DNA of 64,000 bases from Caprella mutica (GCA_947561585.1 CANNZV010001473.1:62001-126000); one strand, 5' to 3'; shown: positions 1-11,135, counted from the stretch's first letter. Program-made: numbers and translations. The notes: generated by a model from the letters alone, not told the origin.

Positions 1-690
1 TGGGAGTGCTGAAGAATGTAGCAATAGCAGGGATGAGGGAGGACATAAGAGTAGGCACATTGAAGAGTAGAGTGGCACGAGGAAGGTTACAGTACTGTAG
101 GAGAGTGGAGCAGGGGAAGAATAAGTTGTTGGCTGGAGTGATGAGAAATGCGCAGGTGAAGGTGAGTGAATGGATGAGGGAGACGAAGAAGTATATGAGC
201 TGGGCGGGGATTGAGGAGGAGGAGTTGAAAGTAATGTTGAAGGATGAAGTGAAGAGAAAAGTCGCGTGGTGGTGCATGTGGAGTGGAGGGAGGAGGTGGA
301 GCAGAAGAGCTGTCTGAGGCTGTACAGAAGGTTCAAGAGTGAGATGAAGGAGGAGGATCATGAGGGAGGAATGGTATCAAGGCTGTGGTTTGCTGAAAGG
401 ACAGGGTGTTTGAGGTTGGAATGTAGAAGATGGGGAGAGGAGAGTGACAGGTGCAGGTTGTGTGGTGCTGATAGAGAGGACGAGGAGTTATTTTGGAAGG
501 TGAGAGAAGGCAGGCGGTGGAGTTGCAGAGACCGAGACGGGAGAGTGTAGATGAGGTGCTGGGGAGCTTTTTGTTTGGAGGTGGAGATGATAGGGTGTAG
601 AGAAGGGATTTGCACGAGATGTGGAAGCACAGAGAGAGAGATGAGAAGGTGAGAGAGGGAGATGCCCCATTAATTGAGTAGTTAGATGAG
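1..690 (+). mobile_element. LINE fragment, 3' end of ORF2 (copy 1)
   Basis: Decayed 3' end of a non-LTR retrotransposon. Two overlapping open stretches (6-317 and 266-550, different frames) give the C-terminal part of a reverse-transcriptase polyprotein. It ends in a Cys-rich motif (CRLCGADREDEE, about 450-490) of the kind that closes many LINE ORF2 proteins. The same residues recur at 5690-6350, so this is a repeat family and not a host gene. Frameshifts and stops make it non-functional. The clade is not resolved by eye. The start is cut by the window edge. Confidence 0.7.
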
Positions 691-804
691 TTCTGAGTGA
701 AATGGGACGGAAAACTAATTGTGAGGGAGTATTTGAGTTGGTTAAGAATGAGAAAATTTATTTCCTTTGTTGAAGTAGGTCGGACCTGTTCATAAAGGAA
801 TCTG

Positions 805-2541
805 TAAATTGGACACCTTGACCTTGAGCAATGTAGCAATAGTAGGGATGAGGGGGGACATAGGAATAGGCACAATGAAGAGTAGAGTGGCACGAGGAAG
901 GTTACAGTACTATAGAAGAGTGGAGCAGGGAAGAATAAGTTGTTGTCTGGAAGAGGTGATGGACAGAATAAAGGAAGCAAAAGGCAGGATGAGGAGATTT
1001 CTGAGACATAGGGAAAGAGAATGATAGGATAAAAGAATCAGGGAATGTGAGGAAGCCTGTGCAAGTGCTAGGGTTGGTGATGTGTATAGGATCTTGAAAG
1101 AAATAGGAAGTAAAAATTGGAAGAAAGCGGGCGTGAGAGAGCACTTCATGAGGGTGTCAGTGAATAGGTATGAAATGGAACTAGAAGTGATCAGGGAAAT
1201 GATTGAGAAAGCATGGGATTTGAGCAAGGGAAGCGAACATGTTGGTGAATGCAGAAGAGATACAAAGTGATGTGCAAGATATGAAGGATTAAGCACCAGG
1301 GATGGATGGTGTGAGGCTAAGGTATATATGAGATGCATGTGAAGAGGTGAAAGAGGCGGTAGTTGAAATGGTGAAGTTCATATTTGAAAAGAAAGTGAAT
1401 GTATGGAATGATTCTTTGAAAGTAGGTGTGATGTGTTCGTTATTCAAGAAGGGCAACAGGAGTCTTCCAGAAAACTATAGGGGTGTATGCCTGTTGGTGA
1501 TGGGTTGTAGAATATTGGCAAGAGTGGTTTCGAAGAGATTGAGGTGGTGAGCAGAGTATTTGGGGCTGATGGACAAGAACCAGTTTGGATTTAGGAAGGG
1601 GTGATCGATGGCAGATGTAGCACAGATTGTGGTAAGGATGAATGAGGATGTGTGGGATGCCCACGAGAGAGCAAGTTGACGTTGTGGATGCTGATGGAGA
1701 GATATTGGATGAGGGGAAGGTGCTTGGAGACAGTAATGGACCTTCATGAAACCACAGAGTATCTGATGAAAGGAAGAGAGGGGCTTAGTGACCCATGGGT
1801 CCATGCAAGAGCACTGAGAGAGAGCTGCTCTACTTCCACTATCCTCTTCAACATATACCATCAGGCTGTGATGAGGCAGGCTGGCCACCAGAGCAGCAAG
1901 GGTGGTGGAGGATCGTGTAGTGAGGGTGGACTGGAAATGGGTGACAGGGAGCACTTATGTTGGAAATAGGAGTTGGGAGAGAGGAAGCTCTGAAGAAAAG
2001 AATGTTAGTGAGTGTGAGTGAACTGCTGTTTGCAGATGACACAACTCTGGTGGGGGAGAGCTGGAGGAGTGAAAGGTTGCGATGAAGAGGGGATGGAAAA
2101 GTTTGAGTAGCGAAGTAATGAGGCAAAAGAAAAATGTTTGGAAGTGATGAAGGGAATGAAATAAGGATGCTCGGTTCATGGGTGCAAGCGAAAAAGGATG
2201 GGTACAAATGGGTAAAAAGAGCGGGAGGGTTGTAGGCAAACGTTAAGCCAAGATTGATTTGAAGCAGAATGAGTAAGAGGGGGCAGGTGAGAGTGGGTTG
2301 TTTTTTGATAGTTAAGTGAGAGTGTGGTGGAAGAAGGAGTTGAAGAGAATTGGATAGGTGTTACAGATATCTGTGGAGTTACAGAATTGAGGAGCCTTTG
2401 AAACAATTGCAAGAAAGAGAAATAAAAGCTATGCGAGACATATGAGGATCATGTGGGGGAGGGATTGGGCGTTGTGGTAATTATGTGAGACCTAGGACAC
2501 TGTGTGGGGAGTGGCAATCCGTGGCCAATATGGCCCGACAC
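805..2541 (+). mobile_element. LINE reverse transcriptase, degenerate (copy 2, left part)
   Basis: Broken non-LTR reverse transcriptase. Readable motifs in order are FKKGNRSLPENYRGVCLL (about 1450-1496), NQFGFRKG (about 1580-1603) and the catalytic FADD (2029-2040), spread over several frames with in-frame stops. The first 100 bp (GMRGDIGIGT..RVARGRLQYYRRVEQG) repeat the start of copy 1, which suggests tandem or overlapping copies. The family's 3'-end sequence reappears at 4493, on the far side of the foldback-like element, so this copy was probably split by that insertion. Confidence 0.7.
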
Positions 2542-2842
2542 TATACCATTTACAGTTCTAGTTGATCTAAATGAAACAATATTTGATCCAAGTGAATTTG
2601 AATTTGATCCAAGTGAATTTGAATTTGATCAAAGTGAATTTGAATTTGATCTATGTGAAATAATATTTGATCCAACTGAAATAATATTTGATCCAAGTGA
2701 AATAATATTTGATCCAAGTGAAATTGAATATTTTATCATTCCGATACCTCACATTTTGTGTCTTTGTCTGTTGGTTGGTTGCAAGAAAAATGTCATGCTT
2801 TTAATATTTAATAAAAAAAATATTTGTATTAGCTATCTCTCA

Positions 2843-3850
2843 TTGCCACCTTAAGCTTTCATTGCCAATCATAATCTTTTATTGCCCACCATAATCATTT
2901 ATTGCCCACCATAATCATTTATTGCCCACCATAATCTTTCATTGCCCACCATTATCCTTCATTATCCATCATAATCCTTCATTGCCCACCATAATACTTC
3001 ATCGTCCACCATAATACTTCATCGTCCACCATAATCCTTCATTGCCCACCATAATCCTTCATCGTTCACCATAATCCTTCATCGTTCACCATAATCCGTC
3101 ATCGTTCACCATAATCCTTCATTGCCCACTATAATCCTTCTTTGCCCACCATAATCTTTCATTATCCGCCAAAATCCTTTATTGCCCACCATAATCTTTC
3201 ATTGCCCACCATAATCTTTCATTGCCCACCATACTATTTCATTGCCCACCATACTATTTCATTGCCCACCATACTATTTCATTGCCCACCATACTATTTC
3301 ATTGCCCACCATACTATTTCATTGCCCACCATACTATTTCATTGCCCACCATACTATTTCATTGCCCACCATACTATTTCATTGCCCATCATAATCTTTC
3401 ATTGCCCATCATAATCTTTCATTGCCCATCATAATCTTTCATTACCCATCATAATCTTTCATTACCCATCATAATCTTTCATTACCCATCATAATCTTTC
3501 ATTGCCCACCATAATCTTTCATTGCCCACCATAATGGCATAATCTTTCATTGCCCACCATAATCTTTCATTGCCCACCATAATCTTTCATTGCCTGCCAT
3601 AATAATCTATCATTGCCCACCATAATAATCTATCATTGCCCACCATAATAATCTATCATTGCCCACCATAATAATCTATCATTGCCCACCATAATAATCT
3701 ATCATTGCCAACCATAATAATATCTCATGGCCCACCATAATAATATCTCATGGCCCACCATAATAATATCTCATGGCCCACCATAATAATATCTCATGGC
3801 CCACCATAATAATATCTCATGGCCCACCATAATAATCTCTTCAAAGTCCA
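2843..3850. repeat. Minisatellite, 20-23 bp units
   Basis: Tandem array with unit ATAATCTTTCATTGCCCACC (20 bp). It shifts at about 3590 to 23-bp variants containing ATAATAATCTATCATTG and then ATAATAATATCTCATGG. Blocks of identical variants (for example the ATACTATTTC block, 3231-3385) show local homogenisation. It forms the centre of the foldback-like element. Confidence 0.95.
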
Positions 3851-3889
3851 CCATTTTAATTGGCCTGTCAATATCTTTCATAACTCCCA

Positions 3890-4120
3890 TTATACATAAA
3901 ATTTATTTACATATAATTTATTTACAGATAATTTATTTACATATAATTTATTTACAGATAATTTATTTACATATAATCTATTTACAGATAATTTATTTAC
4001 ATATAATCTATTTACATATAATCTATTTACATATAATCTATTTACATATAATCTATTTACATATAATCTATTTACATAAAGTTTATTTATATAAAACTTA
4101 TTTACATAAAGTTGTAAATA
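3890..4120. repeat. Minisatellite, 15-bp units
   Basis: Tandem array of 15-bp units of the form ATCTATTTACATATA, with TTTACAGATA variants at the left. It lies between the 20-23 bp array and the right inverted arm of the foldback-like element. Confidence 0.9.
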
Positions 4121-4492
4121 AATTTCATGTAAATAAATTACACAATTTTTTTTTATATTTTAAATATTAAAAGCATGACATTTTTCTTGCATCCAACCAA
4201 CAGACAAATACACAAAATGTGAAGTATCGGAATGATTAAATATTCAATTTCACTTGGATCAAATATTATTTCACTTGGATCAAATATTATTTCACATGGA
4301 TCAAATTCAATTTCACATGGATCAAATTCAATTTCACATGGATCAAATTCAATTTCACATGGATCAAATTCAATTTTACATGGATCAAATTCAATTTCAC
4401 TTGGATCAAATTCAATTTCACTTGGATCAAATTCAATTTCACTTGGATCAAATATTATTTCATTTGAATCAACTAGAACTGTAAATGGTATA

Positions 4493-4800
4493 CAGGACCG
4501 TCTCCCAGGTTTGGGACCCAGGAAGTGTGCCTGATCCCGATGAATAAGCATTGATGATGGAGGATTTGTTGCACTTTGTGGAGGATGAGAGGAGATGGGC
4601 TTTGGAGCTGCAGAAACTGATGCTGGAGGAGAGGCAGAATGTTATCAGAGTTTTTTTGTTCGGAGAGGAGGGAAGAAAAAGAAAAGTGAAATTTTGATGA
4701 AAATGTGGAGAAAAAGAAGAGTGATAGAAAGAAGAGATGAATGAAGCAGATGAAGACTAAGGATGATGAAGCCGATTAGAAGGCAGATTCAATGGCTCAC
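4493..4800 (+). mobile_element. LINE fragment, 3' end (copy 2, right part)
   Basis: Directly after the foldback-like element, broken frames read as the family's C-terminus: DLLHFVEDERRWALELQKLM, then a frame containing FLFGEEG. Copy 1 has the corresponding stretch at about 480-590. It is probably the continuation of the copy interrupted at 2541. It is degenerate and has no continuous ORF. Confidence 0.55.
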
Positions 4801-5249
4801 AGCTAAACTGAAAAACCAAAATTCGTCATCGTGGAAGGAAGTGCGCCATTCCTATTTGAAATTTTTTAAATTGCTATTTTTAAGTTTAGTATAAGCTAGC
4901 ATAAATTTAAATATAAGTTATCATTTGTTTATTTATAATATAAGTGATATATCGAATAAATGAAAATGGGCCTCGGTAGATCTCCTTCTTCCTCTGGAAG
5001 CTGATCAATGGGGGAAACTCTTGAGGCTGAGAAGTATACCTTATCCCTGAGTAAGACTTATTTTGTAGTGGATGATCTAGATTTAGAAAGGAATGTAATG
5101 TGATAGTTCATGGGATGAAAATAGAAGCAGAAGGTGATAAAATAGCATTTGAAGGGATAGTGATGGATCAGCACTCAGTAGGAATTAATAAATATAGATG
5201 TTGAGGAAACACCCAAAACAGCAAGACTAAGTTTGAGAAATAGGAAATG
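4801..5249. other. No gene seen; AT-rich or degenerate LINE sequence
   Basis: No supportable coding region or structured repeat. It probably belongs to the surrounding LINE debris, since purine-rich plus-strand sequence continues from 4980. Confidence 0.4.
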
Positions 5250-5445
5250 AAAAGAATGAGGATAGACCAGCTCTTTTATTGGTAAAGTTGAGGACTAAAG
5301 GGCAAAAGTTGGGCTATAATTGGAAGAGCAAAAAATCTCAGAAGTGCAGGAGAAAAGTATAGACAAATGATGATAGTGCCTGACATCACAGTAAGGGAGA
5401 GGGAGGAGGATAGGAAGTTGAGAAAGCAGCTTAGAAGATGAAGGG
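5250..5445 (+). pseudogene. LINE ORF1-like fragment
   Basis: Two adjacent frames read RPALLLVKLRTKGQKLG and then AKNLRSAGEKYRQ..VPDITVREREEDRKLRKQL. This is the conserved C-terminal pattern of LINE ORF1 proteins: a 'K...ll..aknLr' strand, then 'i.pDlt..Ereedrklr..l'. One frameshift near 5310 separates the halves and a stop follows at about 5440. It presumably belongs to the LINE copy whose 3' end is at 5690-6470. Confidence 0.55.
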
Positions 5446-5689
5446 ATAATGGAGAAAAGGGTATCTACATATCCCCGGGTATCCAGTACTATCCTGGATG
5501 ATATCCAAAGAAAAATTAGAGCAAGAGATGTACATACAAATGAAAGGCAGGAGGAAGAGCGAATTTGGGGGATGGGGTGAAACTGAGAGTTGATCTGATA
5601 AATGTGGAGGGGTTGACAGATACCACAGCAATTTAGCTGAGGAGAAAGATGAGTGAAGAATAGGAAGGTAATGAAATGAGAATAATAAT

Positions 5690-6470
5690 AATGGACATAA
5701 TGAGAGTGGCACAACAAAGGTTACAGTATTATAGGAGAGTGGAGCAGGAGAAGAAAAAGTTGTTGGTTAGAGTGATGAGAGTAAATTGGGGGAGTAAATG
5801 AATGAGGGATACGAGGAAGTATATGAACTGTTCAGGGAATGTGGAGGAGTTGAAAGTAATGTCAATGGAGGAAGTCAAGAGAAGAGTGGCAGAGGTGGTG
5901 CATGTGGAGTGGAGGGAGGAGGTGGAGCATAGGAGAAGTTTGTTGCTGTATGGGAGGTTCAAGAGTGAGATGAAGGAGTAGGATCATGAAAGAAGTGGCA
6001 TCAAGACTGTGGCTTGCTGCAAGAACAGATTGTTTGAAGTTGGAATGTAGAAGATATGGTGATTATAGCGACATGTGCTGGTTGTGTGGATCATAGAGAG
6101 GATTAGGAGGATTTTATCCTGGGAGTGTTGGTTGTTGGAAGGAGAGAGAAGGCAGGCAGTGGAGTTGCAGATACTGAGACTGAAGATTGAAGATGTGGTA
6201 CTGGGGAGCTTTTTTTTGAGGGGGGGGGGGGGGGTGAGGGGAGATGAGAGAGGGAAAGGAAGAGGGTGTTGAATGAGAGCTGGAAGTGACGGGATAGAGA
6301 GATGAGGAGGAGGAAATGCCCCGTTGATTAACTTCTTGGTGAGTTGGGGCGGATAACTAGTTGAAAGTGATGATTTGACTTAAGTAGGGATTGGAATTTC
6401 ATGTTGTAGAAATAAGACAGACATGATTATAAAGGAATCTGTACATTTGGCACAAGACCTTGATTAGAAA
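5690..6470 (+). mobile_element. LINE fragment, 3' end (copy 3)
   Basis: Repeats the coding content of copy 1 in the same order: RLQYYRRVEQ, EEVKRRVAEVVHVEWREEVE, LLLYGRFKSEMKE, then a degenerate Cys-rich end. It is followed by a similar 3' UTR (GATGCCCC-type sequence at about 6315). Several stops and a G homopolymer (about 6219-6231) break it. Its divergence from copy 1 indicates separate, old insertions. Confidence 0.65.
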
Positions 6471-6652
6471 ATGACCTTTATGTGATTAAAAGGTTACAAA
6501 CTTACAATAATATTTTTATTTAGAAAGGAATGTGACTAGTGTTATACTTATATATTAATTAAGGACATTCTCAGTGATGTTATAATGGAATTGAACAATC
6601 GAAATGGATCTTACGAAGATGTAATATTCAGTAGAAATGGTAAGTAAGTGGT

Positions 6653-7110
6653 GTTCCAGGACAAGTGGACCAAGAGTTATTAACACCACACCCCCTCAAT
6701 TTGCATGAGAGTTGGTACAAAGAGTGCTTGTGCGGTAAACCTAAATACTTGATTTTGAGGATCTGTGATCTCTAGCTCATATAGATCAAAAGTTATGACC
6801 TTGTGAACTTTTGAAAAACCATCAAAAGGCCTCGACATCAGTCACACCACCATTTTTGAAAGGTCATAACTTTCTTATTATTAGTCGTAGATCTAAAAGT
6901 TTGGCATGTTTTTTGCTCAGACTAAGCTAGGCAATCTTACTAGGTGTTCTTTAGCAATGTATCTGTGAAAATTTTAGTATCATCCCATCCCTAGCAAGAG
7001 GGTAGTACAGTCTGAAACAGTGATCTTCTTGAAACAGCTTTTGCACGCTGTAGAATTTCGCCAACTAGTTCTTTTTGTGAAAGATATAGCTAGTCATTGG
7101 TGATTAAGCA
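6653..7110 (+). repeat. Dispersed repeat, copy 1 (second copy at 36432)
   Basis: Starts at GACAAGTGGACCAA-type sequence and matches 36432-36740 closely in order and orientation (ACACCACACCCCCTCAA, AAAAGTTATGACCTTGTGAA, GGTCATAACTTTCTTATTAT, AAGCTAGGCAAT). No coding capacity is evident. It sits just upstream of the HTH_psq reading frame at 7359, so it may be the non-coding end of the transposon that encoded that frame; this link is inference. Confidence 0.75.
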
Positions 7111-7436
7111 GCATTTTACATGTATGAAGAAGTAAATGAAATTACTTCTTGTAGTTACTTATATGATGCCATTTCGGTATAATATCTGAAATACTTCTTA
7201 CTTGAAAAATACATTTTCTATCTTGATAAATATACAACATAAATTAATATGGAAATAAGTATAATTTAATTATTTAGATAAGAATTTGGTATGGTATATT
7301 AGCTTCAGTACAGTTCATTTTAATTTATTCAGATATTTTTTGTTCCATTTTGTCTAATATGTCTGGGAAAAGGAAACATGATAATCCTAAAGCTTTGGAG
7401 GCAGTCGCTGCTGTAAATAATGAAATGTCCTAAATA

Positions 7437-9020
7437 CACTGCGACCAGAATTATTAGTCCAAAGAGTTTTTTGCCCATAACTCTAAAACCGTTTGCGGAA
7501 GATTTCCGAAATTTCAACCATAGGTGTAGAAGAGTATGAGACACGTTCTAACTAATTTTCAAAGTTGTACTCTTCTTTGTTTTGAATTTATTTAATATTT
7601 CCTTTTTTCAGGTGACCATAATTATTAGTCCAGTACATAATTTTTATTTAATTAGTTGAAAATGGGGCGTGGAAAGGACCTTTCAGAGCAAGAAAAAACC
7701 TTATCATCAAGTTAACAGCTAAGAAGAAGCCTCAAGCTGAAATAGCTGCACAAATTGGACGCCATGTAAAAACCATCAAGCGTTTTTTGGAAAATCCGAA
7801 AATTCGTAAAGATTGCAAGGATAAAGGCAAATTGAGGAAACTATCAGAAAGGGATGTGCGCCGCCTGAAGGCTACATTGAAGAAGAACCCTGGTTCAACA
7901 AGCAAGGACATTTTTTCCGCTTCCGGGGTTGCAGATGTGTCTAAATCGACCCGCAATTCAGTTCTTGGAAAATTTGCTAAACAAAAAAAAGCCACTATAA
8001 CTCCTCCTCTCACCCCAAAACACAAAGAGAGGCGTCTAGATTGGGCCAAGAGATATATGAGAACCTCTCCAAAGCTTATATTATTCACTGACTAATGTAG
8101 AGCAACTTTGGATGGCCCTGATGGATGGTCCAAATGATGGGTGTTTGGGGATGACCCTTCCCAAATGCGTTTGCGACGTCAGCAAGGTGGTGGAGGGGTG
8201 ATGTTTTGGGCGGGAATTATAGGGGATGTACTCATTGGTCCTGTGAAGGTGCAAGAAGGTGTTAAACTCGATTCTAAGCGCTACTGTGAGTTCATTGATT
8301 CTGCTCTTTCAGACTGGTTAGATGACCTGCCTTTGGAACAATGCCGTAAAATCATATTTATGCAAGATAATGCTCCGTCGCATGCAGCAAAGAAAACCAA
8401 AGAGTTCTTGCACTCACTGGGCTTCAAGAATAACACCCTGATGGACTGGCCTGCCTGCTGACCCGATTTAAATCCCATTGAAAATTTATGGGCCATCATC
8501 AAAAGAAGTGTTTACAGCAATGGGAAGCAGTATTCATCAAAAAATGATCTCTGGGCTGCCATACAGAATGCTGCGAAGGCTGTGGATCCTTCTACTATCA
8601 AAAAACTAACAGATTCTGTCACTGAACGAAGATTTCAAGTCATAAAATCCTAAGGATCTCACATTGGGAAATAATCATGATTTCTGCCATATTAAATTCA
8701 CTATTGACTACTTTCTTGTGTTTACAAAGTGTATTTGTATTTGGTATTTGATGTTAAAAGTTTTGTTATTTAAAAAATTCGTTTATTTATCCTTGTAACA
8801 AATTTATAAAGAAACGAAAAAATCGGGACTAATAATTCTGGTCACCTGAAAAATGGAAATATTAAATAAATTCAAAATTAAAAAGAGTTAACCTTCGTAT
8901 AATGACACGAATGTGTCTCATATTCTTCTACACTTATGGTGAAAATTTCGTAAATTTACCGCTGCCCGTTTTTGAGATATAGTCAATAAACACTTAGGAC
9001 TAATAATTCTGGTCGCAGTG
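7437..9020 (+). mobile_element. Tc1/mariner-family transposon, 1584 bp, TA target site
   Basis: Bounded by TA at 7435-7436 and 9021-9022. The terminal inverted repeats begin CACTGCGACCAGAATTATTA and extend about 195 bp each (7437-7632 and 8826-9020). The distal motif recurs at the inner edge of each TIR (7612-7632 and 8826-8848, GGTGACC.gAATTATTAGTCC-like). Each end therefore has an outer and an inner direct repeat, as in the IR/DR layout of Sleeping Beauty-type elements. It encodes one disabled transposase on the plus strand. Confidence 0.93.
7662..8653 (+). pseudogene. Tc1/mariner transposase, DD37E, inactivated
   Basis: Cut-and-paste transposase remnant. The N-terminal HTH reads about 7710-7960 (KKKPQAEIAAQIGRHVKTIK), then a second HTH region, then the DDE catalytic domain. 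First Asp: LILFTD (before 8093). Second Asp: IFMQDNAPSHAA. Glu: NPIENLW after PDL. I count 37 residues between the second Asp and the Glu, counting one stop codon as a residue. Breaks: a frameshift between the ATG at 7662 and about 7714; stops at 8093-8095 (TAA), 8135-8137 (TGA) and 8459-8461 (TGA). The frame is otherwise continuous to TAA 8651-8653. DD37E is a known IS630/Tc1/mariner subgroup. Confidence 0.9.
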
Positions 9021-9259
9021 TAGATGCTGTTCAAATCTACGGAGTACCTAGGTCAACTATTAATGGCAAAGTACTGCAGCGGTACTTCTCAGAGAAATAT
9101 AAGCCACATTTATTTAGTATTTATTAGGGATGGGACGAAGTATCTGGTATCGGAATTATCGGTAATTTTTCTACTATTAGTATCAACATTTTTTTTGGTA
9201 TTTGTAACTACTCTGTATCGGTATAGACAAAATAGTGCCGATACCACTAGTATTTAAAA

Positions 9260-10590
9260 ATATTTATAATAAAATTTATCATCTATTATTGCTGCGACCC
9301 GCTAGGATTGTTGTTGTTGTTGGGGATTTTGCGAGACTAGTCACTACTCCTTCAATAGTCGACCGATTTGATTGAAACAAACTTCTAATGATAGCCTGAC
9401 TTATTCGCTACACTTTCTAGAGAGAAAAATTCAAAATAATAATTTTAAATGTCAAAATTTGATAAAATATAATCGTATGGACTTGTAATTTTTTCCGATT
9501 TAGTCACTTAAATTTCTTTATTCTTCTTCAATAATGAATTGATTTGGTTGAAACAAGCTTTAATATATAGACTGGTGTATTTACTACAATTTCTAGAAAA
9601 TAGAATTTCGAAAAATTAAATTTTAGCTGATGGTCAAAAATTAGAATTTTGTAAGGACTTGGAATCTTTTCTCATGGTAGCACTAAAATTGCTTCTCCTT
9701 CAATTATGATTCGATTTACTTGAAACAAGCTTTAATTGGTAGCCTGATGTATTTGCTACAAATTCTATAAAGTAGAATATTTAAAATTTAATTATTAATG
9801 CTCTAAATATTTAATTTTATATGGACTTGTTCATTCTTCTTCCTGGATTTGGTAGTGATTTTTCGTGGTTGGGAAGAGATTAAGGATTGATTAGGAAGTG
9901 TGCAATTCTCTGGATTGGGTGCAACTTTCTCTGGTTTGGGTGCAAATTTCTCTTGTTTTAGGTGCAACTTTCTCTGGTTTGGGTGCAACTTTCTCTGGTT
10001 TGGGTGCAACTTTCTCTGGTTTGGGTGCAACTTTCTCTGGTTTGGGTGCAACTTTATCTGGTTTGGGTGCAACTTTTTCTGGTTTGGGTGCAACTTTCTG
10101 GTTTGGGTGCTGTTCTCAGGATGGGTGCAAGAGTGTTATTATTGCCCGGATTTGATAATTTACTATTGTAAGTTTGCCGCCAAACATTCAATTGTTTGTA
10201 TTATTTTATGTAAATGAATTACCATATTGGAGCATTAATATTTGTTATTTATTGCTGCGACCCGCTAGGAGTGCAGCCTAAAAGTACCCTCTGATTGTTA
10301 TTGTTGGTAGATTTTGGGAAAATCGTTAGTGCTCTTTCAATATTGAACAGATTTGATTGAAACAAACTGTAAGTGGTAGTAGTTATGGCTTATTCGCTTT
10401 AAATATAAAAATTTGATAAAAAAAATATTTACCTATAGATTTCTAATTTCATTCGATACTGACACTAAAGTTACTTCTCTTTCTATAAATCTATTTGCTC
10501 GAAAATAGCTGTAATAGCTAACCCATGCATTCACTAATATTTTTACTAAGCAGAATTTTGCTAGTATAATCGTCTTGTAATAGTCATAAA
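9260..10590 (+). repeat. Dispersed non-coding repeat (second, inverted copy at 38390-38845)
   Basis: AT-rich sequence with internal repeats of about 170 bp. The block CTTCAAT..GATTTG.TTGAAACAA..T recurs near 9350, 9520, 9690, 10335 and 10480. The part from 9820 to 10370 matches the reverse complement of 38390-38780: GGATTTGGTA.TGATTTTTCG, TTGTTTGTATTATTTTATG, then GAACAGATTTGATTGA. No ORF is supportable. Probably a non-autonomous mobile element. Confidence 0.7.
9897..10125. repeat. Minisatellite, 21-bp units, about 10 copies
   Basis: Units contain GGTGCAACTTTCTCTGGTTT. It lies inside the dispersed repeat. The copy at 38390-38845 has only one or two such units at the matching place, so the array expanded after the copies separated. 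Confidence 0.95.
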
Positions 10591-10636
10591 TTAAAATTTT
10601 GTGTGGACTTGTATCTCACTTACTGGCACATATTAA

Positions 10637-10985
10637 AGTTATTAAGTCAGTTATTACCCCTGTTCTCTTCAATTTCTTTGTATCCGATTCTCCCACCTCC
10701 CTTCAAACAGTAACATCCTACTCATATGACTTTACCTTCACAGTCACCAACCCGAACATCCCCGAAACAGAAATGGAGCTGAACGATGTGTCCACATGGA
10801 GGACATCTTAAAACATTACCACCACACCCGCTAAATCCTCGGTCAGCCTATTCACCCCTGACCTGACTTAATCCAGATACCGCCCCACAGATTTTCCTTA
10901 ATGACACTATCCTTCCCCTATGTAAGAACACCACCATCCTGTGGGTCATTTTCGCCACTCACTTCTCCAATATGTCCCACTGATA
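10637..10985 (+). mobile_element. LINE reverse-transcriptase fragment
   Basis: Reads VTPVLFNFFVSDSPTS, then TSYSYDFTF in place of the canonical 'sYADDft', then in another frame KSSVSLFTPDLT and LCKNTTILWVIFATHFS. This is the order of RT domain 4-7 motifs in I/Jockey-like LINEs ('gsv.sPvLFnffvsD', 'YADDft', 'KSsvtLFtp', 'k..kiLGv.fdt.ft'). The catalytic Asp pair reads Tyr-Asp. Frameshifts and stops make it dead. Confidence 0.7.
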
Positions 10986-11004
10986 ACATTCATATTCTAT
11001 TGGG

Positions 11005-11095
11005 ATATATTGTCCCAATAGTCTGTTGTACACAAGTGGTGGGAAATATTGTCCCAATAGTCTGTGATGTACACAAGTGGTGGGAAATATTTTCC
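11005..11095. repeat. Short tandem duplication, about 40-bp unit, two copies
   Basis: The block TATTGTCCCAATAGTCTG..ACACAAGTGGTGGGAAATAT occurs twice in a row, differing by small indels. Confidence 0.85.
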
Positions 11096-11135
11096 TATCA
11101 CAAGTTTGATATAAACACTATATCAATAGATTAAA

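Larger units (their letters stand above)
2546..4488. mobile_element. Foldback-like element with tandem-repeat inverted arms
   Basis: The ends are inverted copies of each other, beginning CCATTTACAGTTCTAGTTGA at 2546 and ending with its complement at 4488. Both are flanked by TATA (2542-2545, 4489-4492). Each arm is a run of 21-bp units with core GATCCAAGTGAA, then about 100 bp of unique inverted sequence. The left arm is 2546-2822 and the right arm 4147-4488. The centre is two further arrays (2843-3850 and 3890-4120). Long inverted arms built from short repeats resemble Drosophila Foldback elements. No transposase is visible. Open frames inside are repeat artefacts. Confidence 0.65.
7359..9126 (+). 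pseudogene. HTH_psq-type transposase N-terminus, split by a Tc1 element
   Basis: The frame opens at ATG 7359 (MSGKRKHDNPKALEAVAAV), is interrupted after 7436, and continues at 9021 as DAVQIYGVPRSTINGK up to a stop at about 9124. The 'a..yg(V/I)p.sTi..k' pattern is the second half of the helix-turn-helix found in Pipsqueak/CENP-B/Tigger-type DNA-binding proteins. Leaving out the intervening element and one TA puts both halves in the same frame, with one TAA near the joint. It is too short to be a functional protein. Confidence 0.65.

Noticed and set aside
333..2412. Minus-strand ORFs up to 215 codons, Ser/Pro/Leu-rich
   Set aside because: Antisense of purine-rich LINE sequence. The plus strand carries recognisable RT motifs, the minus strand none.
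2504..4551. ORFs rich in FDPSEIEFDP-type, FHCPPYYFIAH-type and YLHII-type repeats
   Set aside because: They fall in the foldback-like element's arrays. Matching ORFs appear on both strands, and there is no upstream gene structure.
7732..8502. Minus-strand ORFs of 73 and 118 codons
   Set aside because: Antisense shadows of the Tc1 transposase.
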